64,000 bases of DNA from CAZXCG01 sp964639205 (GCA_964639205.1 CAZXCG010000003.1:1-64000), one strand, 5' to 3'. Counted from the stretch's first letter, positions 42,235 to 51,084 are shown. The notes: generated by a model from the sequence alone, not told the origin. Made by a program: numbers and translations.

Positions 42235-43512
42235 TTATTTTTCAACAACGGATGCTTCCACAAGATTCAAGGCTTTTTCGGCTTTAATGTCCAATGCAAG
42301 CCCTTCGGGATCAACAATGGATTTAACCTTTTCCGTTTCCATTTTATAAGCCTCTGCCAGTTTTTCGTATTCGGCGTTGATCTCCTCTTCGGTTGCCTGC
42401 AATTTTTCAAGCTCGGCAATCTTTTCCAAAGCAAGACGAAGCTTAACTCGTTTTTCGGCCTCCGGCTTATACATATTTTTGAGGGCTTGTGAATCCATAT
42501 TCATATATTGCAGATATGTATTCATTTCAAGCCCCTGAGAACGCAGGCGCATATCAAACTCGCGGATCATCTCGTTTACCTTGTTGTCGTACATTTCCTC
42601 GGGAATCTCGCCCCGAACAAGAGAAATAAGCTTTTCCGCTATTTGGTTGCTTTTATCTTTTTTGGCCTCTTCCTCTAAACGTGTTTTAACTGTTTCTTTG
42701 ATTTCAGCCTTATATTCGTCAACACTATCCTTCAAGCTTACATCTTTTACAAAATCGTCGTCAAGCTCCGGGAGAACTTTTTCTTTTATTTCGTGAAGTT
42801 TAATTTTAAATTCAGCTTCCTTGCCGGCAAATTCCTTTGCCTGATAATCTTCCGGGAAGGTTATTGAAATTGAAAATTCGTCGCCTGTATTGTGTCCGTA
42901 TACCTGTTCCTCAAAGCCGGGAATAAACTGACCCGAACCGAGACTGAGACTGAAATTTTCGCCTTTGCCGCCGTCGAACGGTACTCCGCCGATTGAACCT
43001 TCATAATCTATAACGGCTATATCGCCGTTTTGGGCGGGTCTGTCATCAACAGTTACCATTCTGCTGTTGCGGTCGCGGACTTTATCAATCTCCTCATTAA
43101 TAAGATCGTCTGTAACCTCTGTTGATTTTGGAGAGATCTCAATGCCCTTATAGCCGTCGATTTCAACTGCCGGTTCAACAACAACAGCCGCCTTGAATGT
43201 AAAGCCTTTGTCGCTTGCTTCCAGGGCTTCCAAAGTATTGACCGCTACAATCTTAATTTCTGCCTCTTTGGCGGCTGCTTCGAGCGCTTCGGGGTAGCAA
43301 TCCTGCATAGCGTCGTCATAAAAAACATCCTTGCCGTAGAGTCTCTCGATCATTCCGCGGGGTGCTTTACCCTTACGGAATCCGGGCACATTGAATTTTT
43401 TGCACTGCCTTTTATAAACTTTATTAATTGCAGCAGCAAAGACTGCGCCGTCAACCGAAATTTCAAGTTCATGTTTATTTACATCTGTTTCCGTATGCTT
43501 TTTTAACTCCAT
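42235..43512 (-). CDS. tig: Trigger factor
   Basis: Ribosome-bound chaperone and peptidyl-prolyl isomerase. The 425-aa chain has the ribosome-docking signature FNVPGFRKGKAPRGMIE near residue 42. The FKBP domain follows (GDIAVIDYEGSIGGVPFDGG, FIPGFEEQVYGHNTGD, ITFPEDYQAKEFAGKEAEF) and then a long helical C-terminal domain. The ATG at 43512 follows AAGGAGG. First gene of the tig-clpP-clpX-lon-engB-lysA-murT-gatD run. Confidence 0.96.
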   Translation of the reverse strand: MELKKHTETDVNKHELEISVDGAVFAAAINKVYKRQCKKFNVPGFRKGKAPRGMIERLYGKDVFYDDAMQDCYPEALEAAAKEAEIKIVAVNTLEALEASDKGFTFKAAVVVEPAVEIDGYKGIEISPKSTEVTDDLINEEIDKVRDRNSRMVTVDDRPAQNGDIAVIDYEGSIGGVPFDGGKGENFSLSLGSGQFIPGFEEQVYGHNTGDEFSISITFPEDYQAKEFAGKEAEFKIKLHEIKEKVLPELDDDFVKDVSLKDSVDEYKAEIKETVKTRLEEEAKKDKSNQIAEKLISLVRGEIPEEMYDNKVNEMIREFDMRLRSQGLEMNTYLQYMNMDSQALKNMYKPEAEKRVKLRLALEKIAELEKLQATEEEINAEYEKLAEAYKMETEKVKSIVDPEGLALDIKAEKALNLVEASVVEK

Positions 43513-43547
43513 TAATATTTTCCTCCTTGAAATAATGAACAAATATT

Positions 43548-43576
43548 AGTATAACATATATTTTTATTCAATGCCA
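43548..43576 (-). promoter_or_regulatory. Candidate promoter of tig
   Basis: On the minus strand, TGGCAT (43576-43571), 17-bp spacer, TATACT (43553-43548). The -35 is weak but the -10 and position, about 35 bases before the start codon, are good. Confidence 0.45.
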
Positions 43577-43600
43577 TAGTTTTTTTATTTTTTTACCGAT

Positions 43601-44290
43601 TTAACGAATTAAAACAGGGCAAAAGCCGGTATTGTCACAAGCAATAAGCGAAAAATTTATGCTTTTATATTCACCGGTAACAGCCAAACGTCTGGCGGTT
43701 GATCCGTGAAGATGACCGTAAAAGCACTGTTTTACGTCATACTCAAAAAGAAGATTTAAAATTTCGGTGCATTCCGATATTCCGTAAACCGGCGGATAAT
43801 GCAGAAAAACCAAGGGTTCCAGACCGCATCCTTTTGCTTGCTCCAGCGATGTTTTAAGTCTGCCTGCTTCTCTGCTGATGATTTTAATATCCTCTTGCGA
43901 TGAGGAATCTAAAGTCCAGCCGCGAGTGCCGCAAACAGCATACGGCGGAACTTCAAAGGAATTATTAAAAAGAATTGAAATTGTATTAAATTTGTTTTCG
44001 GCAAGGTAGCGTTCCATTTTTGACTTTGTTGACCACCAATAGTCATGATTACCTTTGAGCAATATTTTTTTCCCCGGAAGATTGTTTAAAAAGTGAAAAT
44101 CCGTATAACATTCTTCAAGCTTCATTGCCCAAGATATATCTCCGGCAACCACAACCGTATCTTCGGGAGCTACAAGCCTTTTCCAGTTTTTCTCGATGCG
44201 CTGAACATAATCGCTCCACCCGGAGAAAAGATCCATAGGTTTATCGGTACCGAGCGAAAGATGCAAATCGGCAATTGCAAATAAAGCCAT
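43601..44290 (-). CDS. Metallophosphoesterase (calcineurin-like)
   Basis: A 229-aa cytoplasmic protein with the two-metal phosphoesterase motifs: ADLHLSLG, VVVAGDISWAM, LKGNHDYWW, FLHYPPVYG and FYGHLHG. Substrate unknown. A family that includes phosphohydrolases annotated as YkuE-like or serine/threonine phosphatase-like is possible. Its ATG overlaps the thrC stop by one base, so the two are translationally coupled, though no metabolic link is evident. Confidence 0.87.
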   Translation of the reverse strand: MALFAIADLHLSLGTDKPMDLFSGWSDYVQRIEKNWKRLVAPEDTVVVAGDISWAMKLEECYTDFHFLNNLPGKKILLKGNHDYWWSTKSKMERYLAENKFNTISILFNNSFEVPPYAVCGTRGWTLDSSSQEDIKIISREAGRLKTSLEQAKGCGLEPLVFLHYPPVYGISECTEILNLLFEYDVKQCFYGHLHGSTARRLAVTGEYKSINFSLIACDNTGFCPVLIR

Positions 44291-45798
44291 CAGAAAAGAC
44301 CGAGAGCCTTCAAAACAAATTCGGGCATATTTTCTGTTTTAACGGTATTATTGAAACGAACCTTTTTATCTCTTAAAGAAGCAAGCGGAAGCGGAATTTT
44401 GACGCCGGTATACGCGTTGAGAGCGTCCGCCTTATCAAAATCGCTTTCCGGCAGCGGATTATTCGGGGTCAAAGCTTCAAGTACAGCCTTGGAAAACTTA
44501 TAGGGACTTGCGGTTGACGCGATAAGGCTCGGTGTTTTGTCGCCGGTTGAATCAACATAATCGCAGTATACCTTAACGGCAACCGCAGTATGGGTATCGC
44601 AAAGATAGCCCGATTGCTCATAAAGGGCTTTAATGGTTGCTTTAGTACTTGCGTCATCACAATATCCGCCGAAAAATAAATCTGAAATTCGGCGCTTTAT
44701 CTCTTTTGAAACCTCGTAGCGACCTTCTGTTTTCAATTTATTCATCATAGCTGCGGTTTGTCCATCGTCGTTTCCTGAAAAGCGGTAAAGCAGACGCTCC
44801 AAATTACTGGACACAAGAATATCCATAGACGGTGAAATTGTGGTGTGAAAAGGTCTGTTTTTATCATACACTCCTGTTGTAATAAAGTCCGTAAGCACGT
44901 TATTTTCATTTGAAGCGCATATGAATTTATTAACGGGAAGCCCCATACAAGAAGCGTAATATGCCGCCAAAATATTGCCGAAATTGCCCGTAGGAACAGC
45001 AATGTTGATTTTATCGCCGTATTTAACAGCGCCGGAGTTTATCAAATCGCAATAGCCTGAAATATAGTAAACAATTTGCGGAAGCAAGCGACCCCAGTTG
45101 ATAGAGTTGGCGCTGCTGAAAATCATATCGGCCTTTTTAAGTTTTTCCGATATTTCCTCCGCGGTGAATATGCTTTTAACCGCGGTTTGGGCATCGTCAA
45201 AATTCCCCTGAATGGCGCAAACCGTTACATTTTCACCTTCTTGTGTATTCATCTGCCGTTTTTGCATATCGCTGACGCCGTCAACAGGATAAAAAACTAT
45301 TATTTTTGTCTCGGCTACATCTTTAAACCCCTCAAGCGCGGCCTTGCCGGTATCTCCCGAAGTAGCTACGAGGATAACGGCCTGTTTACCGTCGTATTTT
45401 TTTTTCAAAGATTTTGTGAGCAGGTGGGGCAGTATCTGAAGCGCCATATCCTTAAAGGCTGAAGTTGGACCGTGCCAAAGCTCCATAATATTAAGAGATT
45501 TCCCGTCGAGTTCTTTAACCGCTATCGGTGTAGGATTATTGCTTCCGAATTTTGCAGCCGTATATGCAAGATCCACACAATCGGCTATCTCTTCGTCGGT
45601 GAAATCGGTGAGAAAATCCGCAAGTATTTTTTTTGCCCTGCCGTTATAATCAAGCTTAAGAAAAGAGGAAAAAGTACCGCCGTCATATTTTGGGAGCGAC
45701 TGAGGCACAAAAAGCCCGCCATCTTCTGAAATTCCCTGTGCAATAGCTTGTGCGGCCGAGACCACGCGGGAGTTATCCCTTGTACTGTTGTAAAGCAT
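44290..45798 (-). CDS. thrC: Threonine synthase
   Basis: PLP enzyme converting O-phosphohomoserine to threonine. The 502-aa protein is of the longer bacterial/yeast type. It shows YNSTRDNSR and ISEDGGLFVPQSLP at the N-terminus, GPTSAFKDMALQ with the Schiff-base Lys, ATSGDTGKAALEGF and NSINWGRLLPQ. The ATG at 45798 has AAAGG about ten bases upstream. No thrB or hom in the window and no T-box leader in the short gap upstream. Confidence 0.95.
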   Translation of the reverse strand: MLYNSTRDNSRVVSAAQAIAQGISEDGGLFVPQSLPKYDGGTFSSFLKLDYNGRAKKILADFLTDFTDEEIADCVDLAYTAAKFGSNNPTPIAVKELDGKSLNIMELWHGPTSAFKDMALQILPHLLTKSLKKKYDGKQAVILVATSGDTGKAALEGFKDVAETKIIVFYPVDGVSDMQKRQMNTQEGENVTVCAIQGNFDDAQTAVKSIFTAEEISEKLKKADMIFSSANSINWGRLLPQIVYYISGYCDLINSGAVKYGDKINIAVPTGNFGNILAAYYASCMGLPVNKFICASNENNVLTDFITTGVYDKNRPFHTTISPSMDILVSSNLERLLYRFSGNDDGQTAAMMNKLKTEGRYEVSKEIKRRISDLFFGGYCDDASTKATIKALYEQSGYLCDTHTAVAVKVYCDYVDSTGDKTPSLIASTASPYKFSKAVLEALTPNNPLPESDFDKADALNAYTGVKIPLPLASLRDKKVRFNNTVKTENMPEFVLKALGLF

Positions 45799-45874
45799 CA
45801 AACCAATCCTTTCGCATTCTTATATAAACCGACATGGGCAGTTATTGAACTTAGTTATTTTACAATAAATTTTA

Positions 45875-46798
45875 TTAAATGTCAAAATAATCAACAAAAA
45901 AATCCCGAGCATTTTCAAAAAAGAGCCTGTCTAAAAGCGCCTCACTGTAATTGAGACGCAAAAAAGCATTATATAGACTTGAAATTCCGTCTATCGAAGA
46001 AATATCGGCGGGAACGTCGCAGCCGTCAAAGTCACTCCCGAAAGAAAGCGTCTTCTCCCCTCCCAAAGAAAGAAAATGCTCGGTATGGCGGATAATATCG
46101 TTTATTCCGGCATTCTCAGGCTTATTGTTTAAAAACATATCGCAAAAATTTATTCCTACAATTCCGCCCGACTGTTTAATTAATTTAAATTGCTCATCAG
46201 TGAGATTGCGGTTATGTTCTGTGCAAGCCCTTGAATTGGAATGCGTTGCAATAAACGGTCTGCGGGCAAGCTCTGCAACGTCGTAAAACAAAGGTACGCC
46301 GGCATGAGAAACGTCTATAACGATTTTGCAGCTTTCCAAAGCGCGCACTGCTTTTTTACCGAATTCGGTTATTCCTCCGGGAGAAAGAACGCCGGCGCCG
46401 TCGCCAATAGAATTTCTGCCGTTCCAAGTGAGAGTCAAAACCTTCACATCAGCTTTTTTTAATTCATAGATTTTTTCAATACTTTCTCCTATAAGCGAAG
46501 CGTTTTCAACGGTAAGGATTACAGAAGGATTAGCAGCGTTCAATATATCTGCGGCGCAGCTTACCAAAGGAATATCCGATGCGTCAAGCTCCGACATAAG
46601 TTTAAAATGCGCACGGTTAAAAAGCGCAAATCCCTCTTCCGGCGAAAGCTCATCGGGAATCCAAACCGCCATGCATTGCAGCCAGCTTGTAAAATCCTTC
46701 CCTCTGTTCAGCGAAAGCTGAAACTCAGTTTCAAATAAAGTTTTATTTTCAGCAAGGGCACGGTAGAGTGTGTCGCAATGTAAATCAAAAAACCGCAT
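45875..46798 (-). CDS. Membrane dipeptidase (peptidase M19, renal dipeptidase family)
   Basis: Zinc dipeptidase of 307 aa. FDLHCDTLYRAL near the N-terminus provides the HxD zinc ligands, with DVSHAGVPLFYDV, ATHSNSRACTEHNRN, and FGSDFDGCDVP near the C-terminus. No signal peptide, so cytoplasmic in this organism. I chose the ATG at 46798, with AAGGTGGG just upstream, over a longer form. It overlaps yraN by 14 bases. It may clear dipeptides, including D-residue or wall-derived ones. Confidence 0.9.
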   Translation of the reverse strand: MRFFDLHCDTLYRALAENKTLFETEFQLSLNRGKDFTSWLQCMAVWIPDELSPEEGFALFNRAHFKLMSELDASDIPLVSCAADILNAANPSVILTVENASLIGESIEKIYELKKADVKVLTLTWNGRNSIGDGAGVLSPGGITEFGKKAVRALESCKIVIDVSHAGVPLFYDVAELARRPFIATHSNSRACTEHNRNLTDEQFKLIKQSGGIVGINFCDMFLNNKPENAGINDIIRHTEHFLSLGGEKTLSFGSDFDGCDVPADISSIDGISSLYNAFLRLNYSEALLDRLFFENARDFFVDYFDI

Positions 46799-47177
46799 AT
46801 GTCCCACCTTGAGTAAAAGCGTTTTCAATGTGATTAATACTGATTTTTTTAAGATTAACCGGATTAATTATAACTTCGATAATATCAAAGCGCGGCTGTA
46901 GCTTTATATGATTTTCTTTTATATAGCAATACGCGGTTTTAATTATTCTGATTTGTTTGGCTTTTCCCACAGATTCTGCGGGAGAAATTTTGTAATTATC
47001 GGATCTGGTGCGAACCTCAATAAATGCTATTATATTACGCTTGACTGCAATAATATCGATTTCTCCGAAATAACTGCGGTATTGCAGATCTAAAATTTTG
47101 TAGAATCTGCGCCGCAAATAGCTTTTGGCTATTTTTTCGCCGGCATTTCCGACTGTGATTGTACTGTAGCTGCTCAT
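46785..47177 (-). CDS. yraN: UPF0102 family protein YraN (endonuclease-like)
   Basis: A 130-aa protein with the restriction-endonuclease-like core: GNAGEKIAKSYL, FGEIDIIAVKRN with the active-site-like E-x-D, and AFIEVRTRS (ExK-type with Arg). Biological role unsettled. It overlaps rnhB by four bases and the dipeptidase by 14. The order rbgA-rnhB-yraN is common in Bacillota. Confidence 0.9.
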   Translation of the reverse strand: MSSYSTITVGNAGEKIAKSYLRRRFYKILDLQYRSYFGEIDIIAVKRNIIAFIEVRTRSDNYKISPAESVGKAKQIRIIKTAYCYIKENHIKLQPRFDIIEVIINPVNLKKISINHIENAFTQGGTYAVF

Positions 47178-47791
47178 TTTAATATATTTTTCAGGAAGCT
47201 CTTACGATGAATTTCGCACGGACCGTATTTGAGGAGCATTTCGGTGTGGAGCTTTGTGCCATAGCCCTTATGCTTTTCAAATTTATACTGCGGATATTTA
47301 TCGGCGTATTCCAGCATAAGCCTGTCTCTGGTTACCTTTGCTAAAATTGATGCGCAGGCTATAGACATTGAGCGTGCGTCGCCTTTTACAATACACTCGG
47401 CATCTATACCGAGCGAAGGAAGACGGTTACCGTCCACCATGGCAAAATCCGGGCGTATCCGGAGTTTATCAAGGGCGCGCCTCATAGCCAGCATCGCGGC
47501 GTTTAAAATGTTAATTTCTTCTATTTCTTCAACTTCGGCAAAAGCAATGCCGTAAGCAATTGACTGCTCCTTTATTACATCGTATAAAAGTTCACGTTTT
47601 TTTTCGCTTAATTTTTTAGAATCGTTTGCGCCTTCTATTATGAACCCACGGGGTAATATAACCGCCGCCGCGCAAACGGGACCTGCAAGCGGTCCTCTGC
47701 CCGCCTCGTCTATTCCGCAAACGCGGCTGTAACCCCGGGAGTAAGCCTCATTTTCAAATTTAAGCCAATCTATATGTTCTGTCTGTTTCAT
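47174..47791 (-). CDS. rnhB: Ribonuclease HII
   Basis: Removes ribonucleotides from DNA and degrades RNA-DNA hybrids. The 205-aa protein has GIDEAGRGPLAGPV with the Asp-Glu pair, MVDGNRLP, and KGDARSMSIACASILAKVTRD with the third acidic residue. Length is normal. It begins four bases after rbgA; an AGGTG site overlaps the rbgA stop. Confidence 0.96.
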   Translation of the reverse strand: MKQTEHIDWLKFENEAYSRGYSRVCGIDEAGRGPLAGPVCAAAVILPRGFIIEGANDSKKLSEKKRELLYDVIKEQSIAYGIAFAEVEEIEEINILNAAMLAMRRALDKLRIRPDFAMVDGNRLPSLGIDAECIVKGDARSMSIACASILAKVTRDRLMLEYADKYPQYKFEKHKGYGTKLHTEMLLKYGPCEIHRKSFLKNILK

Positions 47792-47794
47792 ATT

Positions 47795-48673
47795 TTACAC
47801 ACCTAATCGCGGGGGCTCTTCCAAGGTTATTCTGCCGAGTTTAGCCGCGCGGAACTCGTCGATAACCATAACAGAGGCTCTCTCGGTATCGGTTTGACCC
47901 CCTGAAATCAGCATTCCTCTCTTTTTTGCCGCAAGCTTGAGTATCTCGTATCCTGAAAGACCTTCTGTCTCTGATTTTTCAAGCTTAAGACGTTCGTAAA
48001 ATTCCCTGCGCTGCAAAGAATTCAGAAGCTCCAGCAAGCGGCACGAAAGCTGTTCGGTATCCATAATCCTGTCTGTTACCGCTCCGGTAAATGCAAGGCG
48101 CTCGCCTACTGCTTTATCGTCAAATTTAGGCCACAAAACCCCGGGAGTGTCCAAAAGCTCAAAACCTTTTGTTACAGTAAACCACTGGTTTCCGCGCGTG
48201 ACTCCGGGTCTGTCTTCGGTTTTTGCGCGCTTCTGACCCGACATACGGTTTATAAACGTAGACTTTCCGACGTTAGGTATACCTACAGCCATAACCCGAA
48301 CGGTTCTGTTTTTCATTCCCTTTGACTGCCAAGCTCTTATTTTGTCTGCAAGCAGCGTCTTTACCGCAGGTATGAAATTGTTTAACCCTTTGCCGGATTT
48401 ACAGTCAACAGGAATTGCAATAATTTTTTTTGTTCGGTAGAACTCGATCCATTTTGCCGTAAGCGCCGGATCCGCCATATCACACTTGTTCATAAGTATT
48501 ACGCGCGGCTTGTTTTGAATAAGCTGATCAAGATCCGGATTACGGCTGCTAACAGGTATTCTTGCATCTATAATTTCAGCTACAGCGTCGACAAGCTTGA
48601 GAGATTCGGCAATTTTCCTTTTTGTTTTGGTCATATGACCCGGAAACCACTGAATATTTTGTATTTCACTCAT
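47795..48673 (-). CDS. rbgA: Ribosome biogenesis GTPase RbgA (YlqF)
   Basis: Circularly permuted GTPase needed for late 50S assembly. The 292-aa protein begins with the WFPGHMTKTKRKI motif. G-motifs appear in permuted order: G4 MNKCDMAD, then G1 GIPNVGKSTFIN near 136, then G3 DTPGVLWP. The C-terminal ANTAR-like helical region is present. It lies ten bases after lepB, as in Bacillus. Confidence 0.95.
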   Translation of the reverse strand: MSEIQNIQWFPGHMTKTKRKIAESLKLVDAVAEIIDARIPVSSRNPDLDQLIQNKPRVILMNKCDMADPALTAKWIEFYRTKKIIAIPVDCKSGKGLNNFIPAVKTLLADKIRAWQSKGMKNRTVRVMAVGIPNVGKSTFINRMSGQKRAKTEDRPGVTRGNQWFTVTKGFELLDTPGVLWPKFDDKAVGERLAFTGAVTDRIMDTEQLSCRLLELLNSLQRREFYERLKLEKSETEGLSGYEILKLAAKKRGMLISGGQTDTERASVMVIDEFRAAKLGRITLEEPPRLGV

Positions 48674-48683
48674 ATTTCACCTA

Positions 48684-49334
48684 TCAGTACAGGTATTTAA
48701 TATGGCTGAAAGGGCTTATTACAACCTGAGCTTTTCCGATAATATCGTCAACCGGAATTAATCCCACGTCACTGTTTCGGCTGTCCAAGGAAACCCTGCG
48801 ATTATCTCCCATAACAAAAACATAGCCTTCGGGAATAACCTCGGGAATATCCCAATTGCCCTGTTGAGTTGTGGGATCCTTAATATAAGGTTCGTTAAGG
48901 ATTACCCCGTCAACAATAACCTGCGCCTTTTCGTAATCGATTTTTATTGTTTGCCCCGCAGTGGCGATAATTCGTTTGATAATGGTTTTATTAAGATTAC
49001 CGCCGTGCGCTATTGCAACAATGTCACCGTTTTGAGGAGTATAATTGAATGTGGTCAAAATAGCTCTGTCAAGATTAATTAAAGTATCGTTCATAGAATC
49101 GCCATCGATTGTAACAAGTCTGACTGCAAAGGATAAAATCAATACAACCACCGAAACGGCAAAAAGCATTGATTTTAACCAATCATAAGCAAAAGCGGTA
49201 GCTTTGGAATGAGCCGGTTTTACGGCTTCAGCTGCAAAAGCGCTTATATCCTCTTCCTCATCAACGATATGCTCAATATCTTCGGAGTATGAAAAAATTT
49301 CTTCCCGGTTGATATTTTCAAACTTTTCATCCAC
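48684..49334 (-). CDS. lepB: Type I signal peptidase
   Basis: Membrane serine protease that removes signal peptides. The 216-aa protein has an acidic cytoplasmic N-terminus of about 55 residues and one membrane helix (about 60-80). The catalytic Ser is in DGDSMNDTLIN, the general-base Lys in NKTIIKRIIA, and GDNRRVSLDSRNSDVG follows. The start is a GTG at 49334 with AAAGGA ten bases upstream; the ATG one base downstream is out of frame. The gene has its own promoter and a structured leader of about 150 nt. Confidence 0.94.
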   Translation of the reverse strand: MDEKFENINREEIFSYSEDIEHIVDEEEDISAFAAEAVKPAHSKATAFAYDWLKSMLFAVSVVVLILSFAVRLVTIDGDSMNDTLINLDRAILTTFNYTPQNGDIVAIAHGGNLNKTIIKRIIATAGQTIKIDYEKAQVIVDGVILNEPYIKDPTTQQGNWDIPEVIPEGYVFVMGDNRRVSLDSRNSDVGLIPVDDIIGKAQVVISPFSHIKYLY

Positions 49335-49351
49335 TTAAATCATATCCTTTC

Positions 49352-49507
49352 TAAGCGCTGTATTTTATATCTCGGCAGGACTGAGACATGACAGGTTAAA
49401 ATGAGCAGACAAGAGACTTTCAATGTGTGCTGAGTCGGCTTACCTCCACCTGCTGTTTAAGTCATGCACATGACCTGATAAGCTGAATATGTACAATACA
49501 GCATATG
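49352..49507 (-). ncRNA. Candidate rod-like structured RNA upstream of lepB (6S-like architecture)
   Basis: On the minus strand a transcript from the promoter at 49513-49541 would start near 49507. Its ends pair: GCTGTATT (49502-49495) with AATACAGC (49364-49357). Nested helices follow in order: ATAT/ATAT, CAGG/CCTG, CATGAC/GTCATG, TTAAA/TTTAA and AGCAG/CTGCT. A symmetric 7 x 7 internal loop and an apical hairpin GACT/AGTC complete a rod of about 155 nt. This resembles 6S RNA in shape. No sequence signature proves it, and no terminator separates it from lepB, so it may instead be a regulatory leader. A local hairpin AGGTCAT-GTGC-ATGACTT is an alternative fold. Confidence 0.4.
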
Positions 49508-49512
49508 CAAAT

Positions 49513-49541
49513 ATTATAAAACAAATAAGAAAAGATTACAA
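49513..49541 (-). promoter_or_regulatory. Promoter of the structured RNA / lepB
   Basis: On the minus strand, TTGTAA (49541-49536), 17-bp spacer, perfect TATAAT (49518-49513). It lies between the rplS terminator and the structured region. Confidence 0.7.
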
Positions 49542-49601
49542 TACAAAAATCCGTTAAACTGCAGTTTCCGGATTATTTTATCAGTATCTTTAAAAATAAA
49601 A

Positions 49602-49626
49602 GGGAAACTGCAAGACAGTCTCCCTT
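49602..49626 (-). terminator. Terminator of rplS
   Basis: On the minus strand, GGGAGACTG / CAGTTTCCC (one G-U pair) with an A-run before and TTTTATTTTT after. It starts seven bases after the rplS stop codon. Confidence 0.85.
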
Positions 49627-49632
49627 TTTGGA

Positions 49633-49980
49633 TTATTTGCGGATTTGTTCTTTAACCTTGGCGGCTTTACCCACTCTGTTGCGCAGATAATAAAGCTTGC
49701 TTCTGCGAACTTTACCGCGTCTTACGATTGTTACATCTTTAACATTCGGCGAATGAATCGGGAAAACTCTTTCAACGCCAACGCCGTATGAAACACGTCT
49801 GACGGTGAAAGTCTCCGAAATGCCGCTGCCTTTGCGAGCAATTACAGTGCCTTCGAATACCTGTATTCTTTCTCTTTCGCCTTCACGAATATTTACCGAA
49901 ATTCTTACGGTATCGCCCACCCTGAATTGCGGGAGCTCGCTCTTCATTGAATCCGCCGCAATCGATTTTAATGCGTCCAT
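49633..49980 (-). CDS. rplS: 50S ribosomal protein L19
   Basis: Component of the large subunit at the interface with 30S. The 115-aa protein has FRVGDTVRISVNIREGERER, FEGTVIARKGSG and the ending VRRSKLYYLRNRVGKAAKVK. AGGAGG precedes the ATG. Monocistronic: it has its own promoter, an L19-type leader and a terminator. Confidence 0.97.
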   Translation of the reverse strand: MDALKSIAADSMKSELPQFRVGDTVRISVNIREGERERIQVFEGTVIARKGSGISETFTVRRVSYGVGVERVFPIHSPNVKDVTIVRRGKVRRSKLYYLRNRVGKAAKVKEQIRK

Positions 49981-50097
49981 TACAAATCCTCCTAAAATTC
50001 CAGATATTCATGCCGAAACGGCAGAGGACTATCCGCTTCAAAATGACGGCAAAGCCGTTATTTGAACCCCATTGGTAATGTCCAACGGATTCAAACG
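49981..50097 (-). promoter_or_regulatory. L19 leader RNA (autoregulatory 5' UTR of rplS)
   Basis: The roughly 115-nt leader on the minus strand has three hairpins. The first is CCGTTGG / CCAATGG with flanking GAAT / GGTTC. The second is ACGGC-TTT-GCCGT and the third TGCCG-TTT-CGGCA. The segment TCCTC just before the third hairpin is complementary to the GAGGA of the ribosome binding site, which suggests a switch that hides it. Ribosomal protein leaders of this type occur before rplS in Bacillota. The assignment to the Rfam L19 leader is by arrangement, not by a model search. Confidence 0.55.
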
Positions 50098-50104
50098 CTT
50101 AAAT

Positions 50105-50133
50105 ATTTTATCATAAAACTTTGAAAAAAGCAA
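50105..50133 (-). promoter_or_regulatory. Promoter of rplS
   Basis: On the minus strand, TTGCTT (50133-50128), 17-bp spacer, TAAAAT (50110-50105). It starts about 25 bases after the rluD stop, with no terminator in between. Confidence 0.65.
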
Positions 50134-50157
50134 GCAAAATTTTTCATTTGACTAAAA

Positions 50158-51084
50158 TCAAGGAATGTTCTTAAGCAGAAAAAGAAAATCCTGAAAATAT
50201 TGCGGCAATTCGGAGATAAATTCCATATATTTGCCGGTACATGGGTGAATAAAGCCTATCTGTTTTGCGTGCAGACACTGCCCCTTGAAGCCCTGATTTG
50301 GAAGAATTCTGCCACCGTAAACCGTATCTCCCGCAAGAGAGTGACCGCAATAAGCCATATGCACCCGGATTTGATGTGTTCTCCCGGTTTCGAGACGGCA
50401 GGAAATGTGACTGAAACCTTTATATTCGTCAATAACGGAGTAATGTGTTACAGCATTGCGGGAGCTTTTTAATGTTACCGCCATTTTTTTCCTGTCAGCA
50501 GGATTCCTACCTATGGGGGCGTTTACCGTTCCGGTTTTTTCACGAAAATGGCCCGTGGCGACTGCTTCATAAGCACGTGTAAAAGTGTGGGCTTTAATTT
50601 GCTCGGCAAGAGCTTTGTGCGATATATCATTTTTAGCCGCAATAAGCAGACCGCTTGTATCTTTATCGATGCGGTGAACTATTCCCGGGCGCATAACTCC
50701 GTTGATGCCGGAAAGACTGCTTTTACAATGATACAAAAGCGCATTAACCAAAGTGCCGCTGTAATTCCCGGGGGCGGGATGTACAACCATTCCCTTGGGT
50801 TTGTTTACAACAATAACATCCTGATCCTCATAAACAATATTAAGCGGAATATTTTCCGGCTCGACTGAATATTCTTTGGGCTCCGGCAAAAAAAGCTCTA
50901 TGCTTTCTCCCCCTCGAAGCCTGTAATTTTTTGCTGAGAGGACGCCGTTTACGGTAACAGAGCCCTCCTCAATCATGGCTGAGAGGGCGCTTCTGGAAAT
51001 ATTCGGCATGTTAACCGCCAAAAATTTATCCAGTCGCTCTCCGCTGTGCCGATCATCCGGTAAAAAAGTAAAATGCTCACCCAT
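50158..51084 (-). CDS. rluD: RluA/RluD family pseudouridine synthase
   Basis: Converts uridines of rRNA (or tRNA) to pseudouridine. The 308-aa protein has an N-terminal S4 RNA-binding domain (about residues 13-75: RLDKFLAVNMPNISRSALSA) and the catalytic domain with HRIDKDTSGLLIAAK, which holds the catalytic Asp. The C-terminal RLETGRTHQIRVHMA motif follows. Which uridines are modified is not clear from sequence; RluD-type is the best guess. It overlaps lspA by eight bases. Confidence 0.88.
   Translation of the reverse strand: MGEHFTFLPDDRHSGERLDKFLAVNMPNISRSALSAMIEEGSVTVNGVLSAKNYRLRGGESIELFLPEPKEYSVEPENIPLNIVYEDQDVIVVNKPKGMVVHPAPGNYSGTLVNALLYHCKSSLSGINGVMRPGIVHRIDKDTSGLLIAAKNDISHKALAEQIKAHTFTRAYEAVATGHFREKTGTVNAPIGRNPADRKKMAVTLKSSRNAVTHYSVIDEYKGFSHISCRLETGRTHQIRVHMAYCGHSLAGDTVYGGRILPNQGFKGQCLHAKQIGFIHPCTGKYMEFISELPQYFQDFLFLLKNIP

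Noticed and set aside
45799..45874. T-box or attenuator for thrC
   Set aside because: The gap is about 75 bases and contains neither a T-box sequence nor a terminator-like hairpin.
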